Part shown: piece after piece, positions 54,431-64,000 of the stretch
Layout: each line of letters opens with the position of its first letter
Numbering within the stretch: the first letter of the stretch is position 1
DNA from: Raphanus sativus
Lineage: Eukaryota > Streptophyta > Magnoliopsida > Brassicales > Brassicaceae
Length of the DNA stretch: 64,000 nucleotides
Reading direction: 5' to 3'
NCBI RefSeq assembly: GCF_000801105.2
Contig: NC_079514.1
Location: forward strand, 30,305,075-30,369,074
Position numbers and translations under genes: made by a program
Notes under the pieces: generated by a model
What the model was told of the DNA's origin: nothing
Database searches by the model: none
The model's input: only the letters and a program-made list of their open reading frames with translations

Positions 54431-56090
54431 TGGCATTTTTTCCTGAGGTAGAGTTGTTGGCGTGCGATTAATGACTTAGGCTACAGTAAGAGCAAATTCT
54501 ATCAGAACGTTGGCCTGAAAATGCAGAGCATGCATCATATTTAAGATGTGTTTGTATTTTCGCTCAACACGTCTGTTTTGTTGTGGAGTCCTCATACAAC
54601 TTATTTAATGAATTATTCCATGAATAGCAAAAAAATCAGAAAGGCATACAAATTCAGACCCAGTGTCACTGCGAATTGTCCGAACTGTATTTGAGAATTG
54701 CCTTTCAAAAAGAGCGATAAAGTTTTTAAGGTGAATCGATGCCTCCTATTTGTAGAAGATGATATATCCACACTGAGATCTTGAATAATCACACAGCTTT
54801 GAAGGCCATCTACAAGAAACACTTCTGAATACTTAAGAACCCAATCTAACTCTATGTTTTGTAGAAGTAGTCAATGACCATCCAGAATTTTAATTAAAAC
54901 TGGAGCCATGTCGCATATATCAGACAGAAAATCGAGCGTACCAGTCATATGATTAGTTGCTCCCGAGTTAATATATTCAATGTGAAACTTACCAGAACGC
55001 TGCTCAGAGGTCGAATTTCTCTCTTCGAGCATACGAACCAGTGCTTCCACTGATCATCACTTAACCCACTGATGCCTACTCAATCAGCTTGAGTTAAACC
55101 AGAAGAAGAAGCGTTGCTAGCAAAGATGTTATAAAGAGGCCTGTAACGATCAACACAACATAAAGACGTATGAGCTGACTTGAGTTTTTGGCATTTAACC
55201 ACAAAGAAGAGCTTTCACATTTTGACTCTTTCATATCTTTAAATAATATTGAATGAGAGAGAAGTTTAAAACTTTCGCTTGAACAGAACAGTGACCTACA
55301 CCATTACTTGCATTGCCTCGTCCTAAAACAGAACCTGTCTGTGATCTACAGCCTGCATAAGAGCTTCCTTTAGAGATTTTTTTTCTTCTATTTGTCATAC
55401 CACTGAGGATTACCCTGTCAGATGAAAACAATTTTTTCTATGTGTCCCATTTGACCACAATTTGAAAATGTTCTGCTTTCATAAACATCTTTGGTGTCAT
55501 TGAGATTCGCCGATCTGGACGGCTAAGCTCACAGTGTTACCACATCCTGAAACTTTTCACTGTACGCTTCCTCGAGCATAGGCAGTGGAACACAAGACAA
55601 AAAATGACCCATGAGGAATTGGTTAGTTTGTACTCCTCACGTTCTTTCCTCATTCCCTCCATAGTCTTAGCCTTTTGGTAGTCAGTTAAGCTTCTCAACA
55701 GGTTCAAGAGTTTTCCATATTGACTTCTTCTTTTGCCTACAATTGGCTAATTCAGTTTTGAGTCTCTGAACATACTGTCCGTTTTAGCACCAAAACTCTT
55801 CCTTGCTTTCAAGGCAAAACGCAAGTTAGTGGACCACTCATCATAGTTATATCCATGCAGCAGCGTCTTGTAGATTAGTGTTCCCGGATTATCGCCCGAA
55901 GTGAGGTCATAAGGCGAGATCATGCAACTCGTTTCAGTATGAGCTTTCACCGTCGAAGAGGTTAGTGCCAACTCTGTTCGAGTCATGTTTAAGAGCATAT
56001 CATCGAAAGTAAGTCTAGCAGGAATTAGGTCAATCCAAGAGGGCGGAAATAAGACACCTCGCAGAGAAGTAAGAGATCCCAGAATTTATG
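54431..56090 (-). pseudogene. Degenerate Copia fragment: gag start and integrase
   Basis: The frame from 55998 has the Copia gag N-terminus (ISPYDLTSGDNPGTL, HGYNYDEWSTNLRFALKARK). Lower down, broken frames read FIALF, TIRSDTGSEFVCLSDFF and TPQQNRRVERKYKHILN, the catalytic core of Copia integrase. Much of gag and all of reverse transcriptase are absent. No LTRs found. Confidence 0.7.
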
Positions 56091-56262
56091 AGCTAAACCT
56101 TTTAGTAGCTATGTTTGTAGCTGTGATACTATGTCAAAAAGTCTCAGCAGTTTAATAAAGAGATCCTTGTGTATTACGTTAGAGACGACAACCTTATCTG
56201 CATCATATGCCGTAAGACCTAATCTCAAATACAGATGGATTAACATGAGGAGTAATACAAGA

Positions 56263-56300
56263 CTAGATCATGACCCGCGCGCATGTGCGGGTTTATCTTT
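56263..56300 (-). mobile_element. Helitron 3' end (minus strand)
   Basis: On the minus strand a stem ACCCGCAC/GTGCGGGT-like hairpin (56272-56291) is followed by CATGATCTAG, with CTAG at 56263-56266. The element would extend to the right; its 5' end is not found and may lie beyond the LTR element. Confidence 0.45.
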
Positions 56301-57045
56301 TGATTCACATATTTTATATACATGTTGTATATTATTTAAGATTTATAATATAAAAAAGTTTGAATGATCCGAAACCAAAAAAAATCGACCCGGACAAAAA
56401 AATCAAATACCTACTTAGATCCAAATGTTGAGAACTCGAAGAACTCATACCTGAAATGAACATATTTATACACGACCCAGTGAGCTAAATTTCAGACATA
56501 ATATCTTTTGTTATATTTTTAATTCATTTTTTTGGGTTGGTGAGATTTACTATTTATTCTGAAGATTTTTGGTTAACTTAATGGTATATATTTGTAGGTT
56601 CTTTTTTCTGAACAGGAAAAAAAAATTTGGGTCTTGATTAAATTTATCTTATATAACAAATTGCTGTTATAAATAATTTTTATAAAAACTAATTTGTAAC
56701 AGTAATATCATTTTTGTTATAAATTAGTATATCATGGTTTATAGGTTCAAAGTATAGAGTTAGTCGTTTTCATAGTATAGTTAATATTGATAGATGCAAG
56801 TTAATGAATACATATACTATATTGTATTATTAGTAATCTGTCGTATAGTATTATATGTTAGTATATGTATTATTAATAATCTATCTTATAGTATAATATG
56901 CTAGTGGATGTATCTAGTTTATAGTAAAATATATGCAATATAAGGAAACATGCGTAGTGGATATAATAATAAGGTAAAAAGTGAAAAACTATGGTAATGG
57001 TTGATATTAATTAATAATAAGTAGATTAATATAGCATTAGTTACA
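56301..57045. other. AT-rich DNA, possibly Helitron interior
   Basis: No gene seen. Repeats of TATAGTATAATATG(T)TAGT occur at 56845-56905. The TAAGG target of the next element is at 57046. Confidence 0.4.
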
Positions 57046-57050
57046 TAAGG

Positions 57051-58444
57051 TGATGTGGTCATCAAACCAGTAGCTGAACCGGAAGTCAACCAAGCAGTCC
57101 AAACCGGCCACTTTGGAGGTACCAGCGACATAGGTCCAGTCCACGGCGTATATCTCGACAACCAAAGGGAGTTTTGGAGTGAAACAAATTTTAATGGATT
57201 CTACACTCAAGAAGGAGTCCAGCCCAATTGGAATTTCCAGAAAAGCTTACCGGACCAAAGAGTTATGAATTTTACAAACTTGAGGTTCTCCAGCCCATCC
57301 AGTTGCGAGTATCAGACTTTAGAAGATGATTTCAGCCCAACCATGAAGCGGCCCTTTCCAGAATCAATCATGGGTTTCAAGAGGGAATTATTATCTATCC
57401 AGAGAGTCCAGAATCAGGCGAATTGGTTCAGGGAATACCAAGATAAAATCAATTTCCCAAAACCGATCAAACCGACATTATTTTGGGAAAGTTGCCAACC
57501 AATTCGATTTGGTCCAAACCAGACTTATCTATGGAAGCCAGGAGATCATCTTAACCATCCAGAAGACATACAAGACGTCCTCAGCTGCACCAGCACCCAG
57601 GAGATCAGGAGGATCTTCATTTGCACAAACCTTCCATTTTTGGCAGCATGGACACTAAATGGTTTAAATGAGTTTCTACTGATTTTTGCTCAAGACCAAC
57701 GGCCATATTCTTCATCATGGCAACTCAGAGACATCTCAGGAAGACTCCTAGACCGTGGCTACATCCAGAAGCTGTCCAGATACAAGATCAGATCAAGTTT
57801 CCCCTTTGAAGAGAGCATAAATCAAGCTAAAGGCTATTTCTTTGGAGCCATCAAAGCCTTTGCTTCCAAGAGTTTTATTTCGATTTTATTTGTTTCCTTT
57901 AGTCATTTTTAGACTGTTAGAATGTCCCAAGGTCGAGCCTATATAAGCTCATTTAGTTTGTCTTTGTTAATCACCCTTGAATTTTATGAATGCCTATGCA
58001 GTTTTTCTAGTTTTTCTTAAAACTATTGTCTAAGTCTTTTGAGTGTTGTGAGAAGCAGCTCTTGAGCAACCTGACTTATCAAAGCCTCCTTTCACAGAGC
58101 TTTGTGGCGTCCTCAATCCCCCCCATCATTTCCATCTACTGATTTGCCTTGAGAGAGACTTCAGTCCAGCAAGCAAATCCCGTATCTATCCATCTTCCAT
58201 CCATTGATCTTGTTGAGAGTGACTTCAGTCCAGCAACAAAGATCTCATCTCCATCAATCTATCCCTTTTCTATTTGCTTTTATTCTTATTATCATTCTGA
58301 TTCATATTCATATTTGCTTCTGTTTGCATCATAAACATATAAAACTCATAAAAAGGTTCACTCTTTATTTCAGGTACCAATCCGAACTATTGGACTAAAC
58401 CTCAGTTCCATATTTCCGGAAGGCCTGACCCTGTGCCCACAACA
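57051..58444 (+). repeat. 5' LTR of the gag-only element, carries an open frame
   Basis: From 57055 to 57912 the LTR is open for about 286 codons in the same phase as the gag frame enters the other LTR (VVIKPVAEPEVNQAVQTGHF onward). Ends of the frame are hydrophobic (SFISILFVSFSHF). A TATA-like TATATAAGC is near 57940, just after the stop, so the coding part is the U3 region. Confidence 0.85.
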
Positions 58445-58447
58445 TTT

Positions 58448-58459
58448 TGGTATCAGAGC
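58448..58459 (+). other. Primer binding site, initiator tRNA-Met
   Basis: TGGTATCAGAGC, three bases after the 5' LTR end, is complementary to the 3' end of plant initiator tRNA-Met. Confidence 0.85.
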
Positions 58460-59014
58460 TCAAAGCTCCTGAATCAGGTCCATTCTATCCTTGCATCATT
58501 CATTTGCTTGCATTTGTTTTCATCTTAAATCAAAAAAAAAAAAAACAGTTTTTGCATTTTGTGTTCTTTGTTCATTATAAAATTGAAAACCATAGAAAGT
58601 GTGAGGTAGGAGACGACCAGTTGTTTAGTTTGATTCATTTCAATCATAAAAACAAAAGAAAAATTTGTTTGCATTCATTTAGCTATTTGTTTCCATTTTT
58701 TTTAAAAAAGGTCAAAACAAATCTGCATTCCATATTTGTTTCTTATTTGAATCTTGCATTTAAAAAAAAAAAAATTGTTAGTTTGCATGTAATTTTCTTT
58801 GTCATAGTATTATTATCATTTCATATTTGTTTTATTTCGAGCTTGCATCCAGAAAACCAAAAGAAAAATCATTTTTGCTTATTTTATTTTATTTCGGTTT
58901 ACATTGCCATATTTTTCTCGGTTTAATTTTTAATAGATTGCATTTGGTTTCTTCTTGATTAAACCAGAACTTCCCATACCTTCACTTGATCTTTGAAAGT
59001 GGTTTCAGGAAGCC
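58460..59014. other. Untranslated leader of the gag-only element
   Basis: T-rich leader with repeats of TTTGCATTC/ATTTGTTT; its 159-codon frame (58447-58926) is low complexity and judged non-coding. Confidence 0.5.
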
Positions 59015-61327
59015 ATGGTAGGAGAAGCACCCAACCAATATCAGATGGCCAAACAGAACCAACATTTGACAGCTTTGCAAGAGGTTGAACAGATTGCTCA
59101 GTTGAGGAAAAGAAGAAAGGCACAAGGCCAACGTCCACAGCCAGGAGAAAGAAGATTTGGAGATGCACCAGAGGCTGTCTATGTCGAGCCCAAGCCACCA
59201 GATCCTTCAAGGATCGATCAAACTCTAATTTCTAAAACCCATAACCATCATGTTGTTAATTCTCGGTTTGAATATAACTCTTTTGCTGATAAAGTTGAAC
59301 TCTTTAATTTTTCAGGAAAAAGATGTTATCTTAGATGGGAGAGGAACCTTGATGAGTGGTTTCACTACAACATCTTGAAAGAAGAAAGGCTAGTTTATGC
59401 CATTGATCATCTACAAGGAGATGCCTTTAAGTGGTGGGTTCAAGAAGTTGATGACAGATGGTTTTACAAGGAGCCAACTATCAAAACGTGGGGAGCCCTT
59501 AAGCAAGCCATGAGGTATGAGTTTGCACCAGATTTTACAAGGTCTCAGATCAAGGAACAGTGCCCAAGGAGGTATCCAACTCATGGTACCCAAAAAGCAA
59601 GAGAAGCTGTCCAAAAAGAGGGTCAAAGAAGCTTGCCTCAACAAACCAACTTTCAGCCAAACCAGGGGCACGACATTGTCCATTGCTTAGGCCAGAGAGA
59701 TGACATCCTAAGGGCCAGAGAGGTGAGTAAAAGTGTCGGCCAAGACACCTTGAGCAGACACAAACAAGAGCTAGAAAAACCAGTACTTCAAGCAAAGGCT
59801 ATGGTAAGTCCTATACTTGATAAATTGGTTTATAAATCATCTTCCACTGGTATGAGTCACTTGTCTTTGTCAAAGAATGTTAAGACAGGTCTTGAGGTCC
59901 AACGAAAACCGAACTCCACATCCTTGTTTGAATCAAAAGTTCACACAGAATTATATACAAGGAACAAGGAGATTTCAGGCCCAAAAGAGGTGGAAATATC
60001 AAGCCAAGGTAAGTCTTTTGATTCAAAAATTTTGAAAGATCAGACATGTTTTAGATGTCATAAATTAGGACACTTTGCTGAAGCTTGTCCAACTAAACAA
60101 ATATTGAAAGAAACATCACTAGAAACTAAAACTGAATTGTTTAAAATGAGTGATAGTTTTATTCAATCTGATTTGTTGGTTCCAAATTCTTGTATAATGC
60201 ACTTTTCTTTGTCAAAGGGTGTTGTAGCAGGAATTAAGGAGCATGAATTCAAAGGAGAAGAACCACCAGGCGCCATCCTTGTGATGGACCAGAAACTGGA
60301 TCAAAGAAATGCTGAAACATTGCCATTCAAATTCAGCATAGGTAAGGAAAGTTTCTTCAACTTTAAAACGTCCTTATCATTTGATTTTCTAGATGTTATG
60401 CACTTGTTTTTGCCAAGAAGTTTTGATCCAGGAATAAAAGATATAGAAGATCATACCAACCAAGGTAAGAAGGTGCAAGAAAGGCAGCCATCAACCCAAA
60501 CCTGTCCAAAGAAGAATTTAATTCTTCATCATGCTTATGCGCCCATGGTAAATTCTACCATAACACATTCTGTTCATAAAACTCCAGTAACAGATATAAT
60601 TCATTTGGTCTTTGTCCAGAATGTTGAGAATTTTTCAGGTTGTAAAGAAGAAAGCTTTAAAGAAATCCCACCGGATAATCTTTTATTACTTGGAGAATCA
60701 GTCCCAAAGATGATCAACCATGAGGATACCACTAGTGTGATGTACCATCAACTCCAGAAGAGAAGAAATGACACTATCCAGACCAGAGGCGTGATCATTT
60801 CCCATCTTTTTAAAGAAGAGCCACCAGATGCACAACCCATTACCAAACCAAAATTGTATCAAGGTAAGGTTCTAAACTCCCAAAAGAGAATGAAACCTGA
60901 CTTGCTCTATTGTGGTGTATCAGGTTATCCAGTTTTGAGGTCAAAACCTTCACAAGGGGGAGGGGATGATGTGGTCATCAAACCAGTAGCTGAACCGGAA
61001 GTCAACCAAGCAGTCCAAACCGGCCACTTTGGAGGTACCAGCGACATAGGTCCAGTCCACGGCGTATATCTCGACAACCAAAGGGAGTTTTGGAGTGAAA
61101 CAAATTTTAATGGATTCTACACTCAAGAAGGAGTCCAGCCCAATTGGAATTTCCAGAAAAGCTTACCGGACCAAAGAGTTATGAATTTTACAAACTTGAG
61201 GTTCTCCAGCCCATCCAGTTGCGAGTATCAGACTTTAGAAGATGATTTCAGCCCAACCATGAAGCGGCCCTTTCCAGAATCAATCATGGGTTTCAAGAGG
61301 GAATTATTATCTATCCAGAGAGTCTAG
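59015..61327 (+). CDS. Gag polyprotein running into the 3' LTR
   Basis: 770 residues from an ATG in CCATGG context. Residues 85-180 match the retrotransposon gag domain (ELFNFSGKRCYLRWERNLDE, HLQGDAFKWW, AMRYEFAPDF). A CCHC knuckle CFRCHKLGHFAEAC is at 345-358. Residues 360-650 are a linker with repeated short motifs, HFSLSKGV and EEPPGA/EEPPDA. The internal region ends after residue 650; the frame passes through the purine tract (QGGGDD) and goes on for 120 residues inside the LTR to TAG at 61325. The same codon is CAG in the 5' LTR; with that base the frame would be open to 61828. The stop is thus a recent C-to-T change. Gag packages element RNA into particles; the LTR-coded tail has no known function. 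Confidence 0.8.
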   Translation: MVGEAPNQYQMAKQNQHLTALQEVEQIAQLRKRRKAQGQRPQPGERRFGDAPEAVYVEPKPPDPSRIDQTLISKTHNHHVVNSRFEYNSFADKVELFNFSGKRCYLRWERNLDEWFHYNILKEERLVYAIDHLQGDAFKWWVQEVDDRWFYKEPTIKTWGALKQAMRYEFAPDFTRSQIKEQCPRRYPTHGTQKAREAVQKEGQRSLPQQTNFQPNQGHDIVHCLGQRDDILRAREVSKSVGQDTLSRHKQELEKPVLQAKAMVSPILDKLVYKSSSTGMSHLSLSKNVKTGLEVQRKPNSTSLFESKVHTELYTRNKEISGPKEVEISSQGKSFDSKILKDQTCFRCHKLGHFAEACPTKQILKETSLETKTELFKMSDSFIQSDLLVPNSCIMHFSLSKGVVAGIKEHEFKGEEPPGAILVMDQKLDQRNAETLPFKFSIGKESFFNFKTSLSFDFLDVMHLFLPRSFDPGIKDIEDHTNQGKKVQERQPSTQTCPKKNLILHHAYAPMVNSTITHSVHKTPVTDIIHLVFVQNVENFSGCKEESFKEIPPDNLLLLGESVPKMINHEDTTSVMYHQLQKRRNDTIQTRGVIISHLFKEEPPDAQPITKPKLYQGKVLNSQKRMKPDLLYCGVSGYPVLRSKPSQGGGDDVVIKPVAEPEVNQAVQTGHFGGTSDIGPVHGVYLDNQREFWSETNFNGFYTQEGVQPNWNFQKSLPDQRVMNFTNLRFSSPSSCEYQTLEDDFSPTMKRPFPESIMGFKRELLSIQRV
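60952..60966 (+). other. Polypurine tract
   Basis: ACAAGGGGGAGGGGA directly before the 3' LTR (TGATGTGG), as required to prime plus-strand DNA. It is translated as part of the gag frame. Confidence 0.8.
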
Positions 61328-62360
61328 AATCAGGCGAATTGGTTCAGGGAATACCAAGATAAAATCAATTTCCCAAAACCGATCAAACCGACATTATTTT
61401 GGGAAAGTTGCCAACCAATTCGATTTGGTCCAAACCAGACTTATCTATGGAAGCCAGGAGATCATCTTAACCATCCAGAAGACATACAAGACGTCCTCAG
61501 CTGCACCAGCACCCAGGAGATCAGGAGGATCTTCATTTGCACAAACCTTCCATTTTTGGCAGCATGGACACTAAATGGTTTAAATGAGTTTCTACTGATT
61601 TTTGCTCAAGACCAACGGCCATATTCTTCATCATGGCAACTCAGAGACATCTCAGGAAGACTCCTAGACCGTGGCTACATCCAGAAGCTGTCCAGATACA
61701 AGATCAGATCAAGTTTCCCCTTTGAAGAGAGCATAAATCAAGCTAAAGGCTATTTCTTTGGAGCCATCAAAGCCTTTGCTTCCAAGAGTTTTATTTCGAT
61801 TTTATTTGTTTCCTTTAGTCATTTTTAGACTGTTAGAATGTCCCAAGGTCGAGCCTATATAAGCTCATTTAGTTTGTCTTTGTTAATCATCCTTGAATTT
61901 TATGAATGCCTATGCAGTTTTTCTAGTTTTTCTTAAAACTATTGTCTAAGTCTTTTGAGTGTTGTGAGAAGCAGCTCTTGAGCAACCTGACTTATCAAAG
62001 CCTCCTTTCACAGAGCTTTGTGGCGTCCTCAATCCCCCCCATCATTTCCATCTACTGATTTGCCTTGAGAGAGACTTCAGTCCAGCAAGCAAATCCCGTA
62101 TCTATCCATCTTCCATCCATTGATCTTGTTGAGAGTGACTTCAGTCCAGCAACAAAGATCTCATCTCCATCAATCTATCCCTTTTCTATTTGCTTTTATT
62201 CTTATTATCATTCTGATTCATATTCATATTTGCTTCTGTTTGCATCATAAACATATAAAACTCATAAAAAGGTTCACTCTTTATTTCAGGTACCAATCCG
62301 AACTATTGGACTAAACCTCAGTTCCATATTTCCGGAAGGCCTGACCCTGTGCCCACAACA
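60967..62360 (+). repeat. 3' LTR of the gag-only element
   Basis: 1,394 bp, two differences seen from the 5' LTR; followed by TAAGG. Confidence 0.9.
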
Positions 62361-62365
62361 TAAGG

Positions 62366-63503
62366 TCCAATTTTAAAATCCACCTAGAAGAAGTTGTAAT
62401 GTTTCTGTTTTAATAAGATAGATGGGGAAGGACTTGTTAGGTCCAATATAGAATGAACTATTCTTACGTTTGGACAAGAGGATTACATCAATCCACTATA
62501 GGATCAAAACACTCAACACAAATCTCTTTTTTTTTTTGGAAATAGAGATTTATATAAATTCGATTCGAAACAGAAATAAGGATTCTGATTACAAACTTCG
62601 ATTCAAACAAAAATTTCGATTCAAAACACTCAACACAAATCTTACTAAAACTCGCTTAACCGCTGAAACATATCTGGTTTAATCCTAATTCAGATATGAA
62701 TTAGATTAAAAAATCGAAAACCGAACCGAACCGAACCGATAACCGAATTAATTTTCAAACCCATACCGAATTGAACCGAATTGAAAACCGAACCGAACCG
62801 AAAACCGAAAAAAACGGGTTCGGTCCGGTTCTGCCCATTCGGTTCGGACAAAAATCGCAGGCCTGGCCCATATGGTGGTCAGACTCTATTTACAATCTTC
62901 GCCCACTAAATGAGAAATGATTGGTCTTTGAGGAACGTACCTTTACGTTAAAGAAACTCATATTACAGCTGTTCTTTTTTAATTGACACACCACACTAAA
63001 AAAATAAAACAAAAAATAATAATTAAAAAATAATAAATTTTTTCCTTTGAGAAATTGAGGCAATCTCTGGCCACTGCTGATGTTCTTATAGTTTTAGAAG
63101 CCATCCTAAAATTACTTCTGCAAAAGATGATTATATTTTCTTTTTCCTTCTCCTCTGTTTCCTCTCATCTATCTTATACAGAGAAAACACAGAGAAAAAT
63201 ATCAGGTCGGTTTTTTTAGGCGGAACTCTGTCCATGTTGGGTTTCTTCTCCAGCATCGCACCTTCTTCACGAGAGACGGCTGGCTTTGGCTCCAGTAGCT
63301 TATGTTCTCTTTGACAAAGCTTTCAGCTATTAGCTCTGGTTGTATCGCCTGCTCTTAGGTGATAAACCGGCACTTGACTCCGGTGACGGTCGCTGTTATC
63401 CTTGTGACATTGCTGACTTACTACTGGTTATCTTCCGGTTCTGGTTCTACCTTCGCTTCCATGTTCTTTTTGTTTCCATTGAAGCCGATCTCAACATATG
63501 ATA
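62366..63503. other. Intergenic with AACCGAACCG repeat tract
   Basis: At about 62715-62850 there is a tract of AAAACCGAACCGAACCG repeats that then inverts to GGTTCGGTCCGGTTC and ends near GGCCTGGCCC. Such tracts are common near hAT-type element ends in Brassicaceae; matching termini were not found. The part 63120-63500 is less AT-rich but has no gene-like frame. Confidence 0.4.
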
Positions 63504-63852
63504 TGTAACGCTCCGACCCGCCCACGGCTAATGGGCCACCCACATCCGCTCTCTCGGCCCATGTGCTCCATCTCATCCGACGGTCGGTCGTTAAATTTTT
63601 CAAGGATTGAAATCATTGTTTACTGACCCTGTAATCACCACCAGACCTTTCTCCATGCTTTGGCCTCACTTACATGGTATCGTGAATCACTTCCCGATTG
63701 GTCACCCATCCTCCTACTATTCCAGCCCAAGCACGCTTAACTCTGGAGTTCTAAATGGATGTGTGACAGAAAAGATAAGTCAACTTTGGTGACATAAGTA
63801 GCCAAATCAATTCTCTTAAACCTTTCTTTATATCACAACTCGGGATGTTACA
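63504..63852 (-). mobile_element. Cassandra-type TRIM LTR with 5S rRNA sequence
   Basis: The minus strand begins TGTAACATCCCGA and ends TCGGAGCGTTACA (349 bp). Its middle reads AGAACTC, AGTTAAGCGTGCTTGGGC, AGGATGGGTGACC and GGGAAGT in the order and spacing of the plant 5S rRNA 3' half, including the pol III internal promoter region. This is the hallmark of Cassandra LTRs. No primer site, purine tract or target duplication adjoins it, so it looks like a solo or truncated LTR. Confidence 0.8.
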
Positions 63853-64000
63853 GATCAATTGGTGGCAGCTTATCCTGTGGGAGAGTTGTTAAAGGGTGAG
63901 GTCTTTGGTTCGAGACTCACCAACAACCTAATTATGAAGTTAATGAGAACTCATAATGGAGGGGTTGGTGTCAGTGCCCTACAGGACTGTGAGCCAGGGG
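63853..64000 (+). mobile_element. Possible tRNA-derived SINE start
   Basis: GGTGGCAGCTTATCC resembles a pol III A box and GGTTCGAGACTC (about 63909) a B box, about 45 bp apart as in tRNA genes. It adjoins the Cassandra LTR and runs to the window end. A Cassandra interior is an alternative. Confidence 0.3.

Larger units (their letters stand above)
57051..62360 (+). mobile_element. Young gag-only LTR retrotransposon (TR-GAG type)
   Basis: LTRs of 1,394 bp (57051-58444, 60967-62360) start TGATGTGGTC and end GCCCACAACA. Target duplication TAAGG is at 57046-57050 and 62361-62365. The primer site TGGTATCAGAGC (initiator Met tRNA) is at 58448-58459 and the purine tract AAGGGGGAGGGGA ends at 60966. 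I find only two differences between the LTRs, 57409 C/61325 T and 57974 C/61890 T. The 2.5-kb interior encodes only a Gag; protease, RT, RNase H and integrase are absent. This layout is known as TR-GAG; it must be mobilised by another element. Confidence 0.9.

Noticed and set aside
57055..57912. LTR frame as a separate host gene
   Set aside because: It begins without ATG and is repeated exactly in the other LTR, in phase with gag, so it belongs to the element.
58447..58926. 159-codon frame after the 5' LTR
   Set aside because: Low-complexity Phe/Lys/His reading of the T-rich leader; starts at the primer site, not at an ATG with good context.

Overview
This is a nuclear plant sequence: GT-AG introns, TATA boxes about 30-60 bp before starts, a eukaryotic tRNA and dense nested transposons. 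The gene set points to Brassicaceae: a DUF1216 protein, plant cysteine oxidase, type I MADS of the M-beta kind, polygalacturonase, a HI0933/YhiN-type flavoprotein and an organellar double-domain Der/EngA GTPase. From memory this order matches Arabidopsis thaliana chromosome 5 around At5g39870-At5g39960, with the GUF1/LepA gene (At5g39900) reduced to relics and thioredoxin h2 (At5g39950) not seen. That loss pattern would fit a diploidised polyploid such as a Brassiceae species, but this is inference.

Layout. 1-2.8 kb: LINE tail, empty DNA and a two-exon DUF1216 gene (minus). 2.98-9.09 kb: a complete Copia-type LTR element (minus) with apparently identical 243-bp LTRs, 5-bp target duplication and decayed coding region. 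9.95-15.6 kb: a putative Helitron with a nested Emigrant-like element. 16.6-18.3 kb: PCO2-like gene, tRNA-Ala and a deleted tRNA-Ala copy. 18.7-37.4 kb: three tandem units carrying single-exon truncated HSF-like genes, a MADS gene, MADS debris, LepA relics and an orphan polygalacturonase exon; a hAT element (22.8-23.8 kb) and a second Copia-type element (28.8-35.6 kb) are inserted in it. 37.1-42.4 kb: intact nine-exon polygalacturonase (minus) whose intron 2 has grown to about 3.2 kb. 42.9-45.6 kb: FAD protein. 46.5-49.1 kb: Der GTPase. 49.45-49.66 kb: small membrane protein. 50-57 kb: Helitron, CACTA, LINE and Copia remnants. 57.05-62.36 kb: a very young gag-only LTR element whose gag frame runs into its own LTR. 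63.5-63.85 kb: a Cassandra-type LTR carrying 5S rRNA sequence.

How the genes relate. The single-copy genes are housekeeping or signalling genes in a conserved backbone: PCO2 in oxygen sensing, polygalacturonase in pectin cleavage, and the flavoprotein and Der GTPase plausibly both in organellar ribosome biology. The 18.7-37.4 kb block is an accessory expansion. Its HSF-like and MADS genes, from unrelated families, share a homologous upstream module with a G-box, so they may be co-expressed. This module, the LTR-coding gag element and the LTR insertion that splits the third HSF-like promoter are the most novel points.
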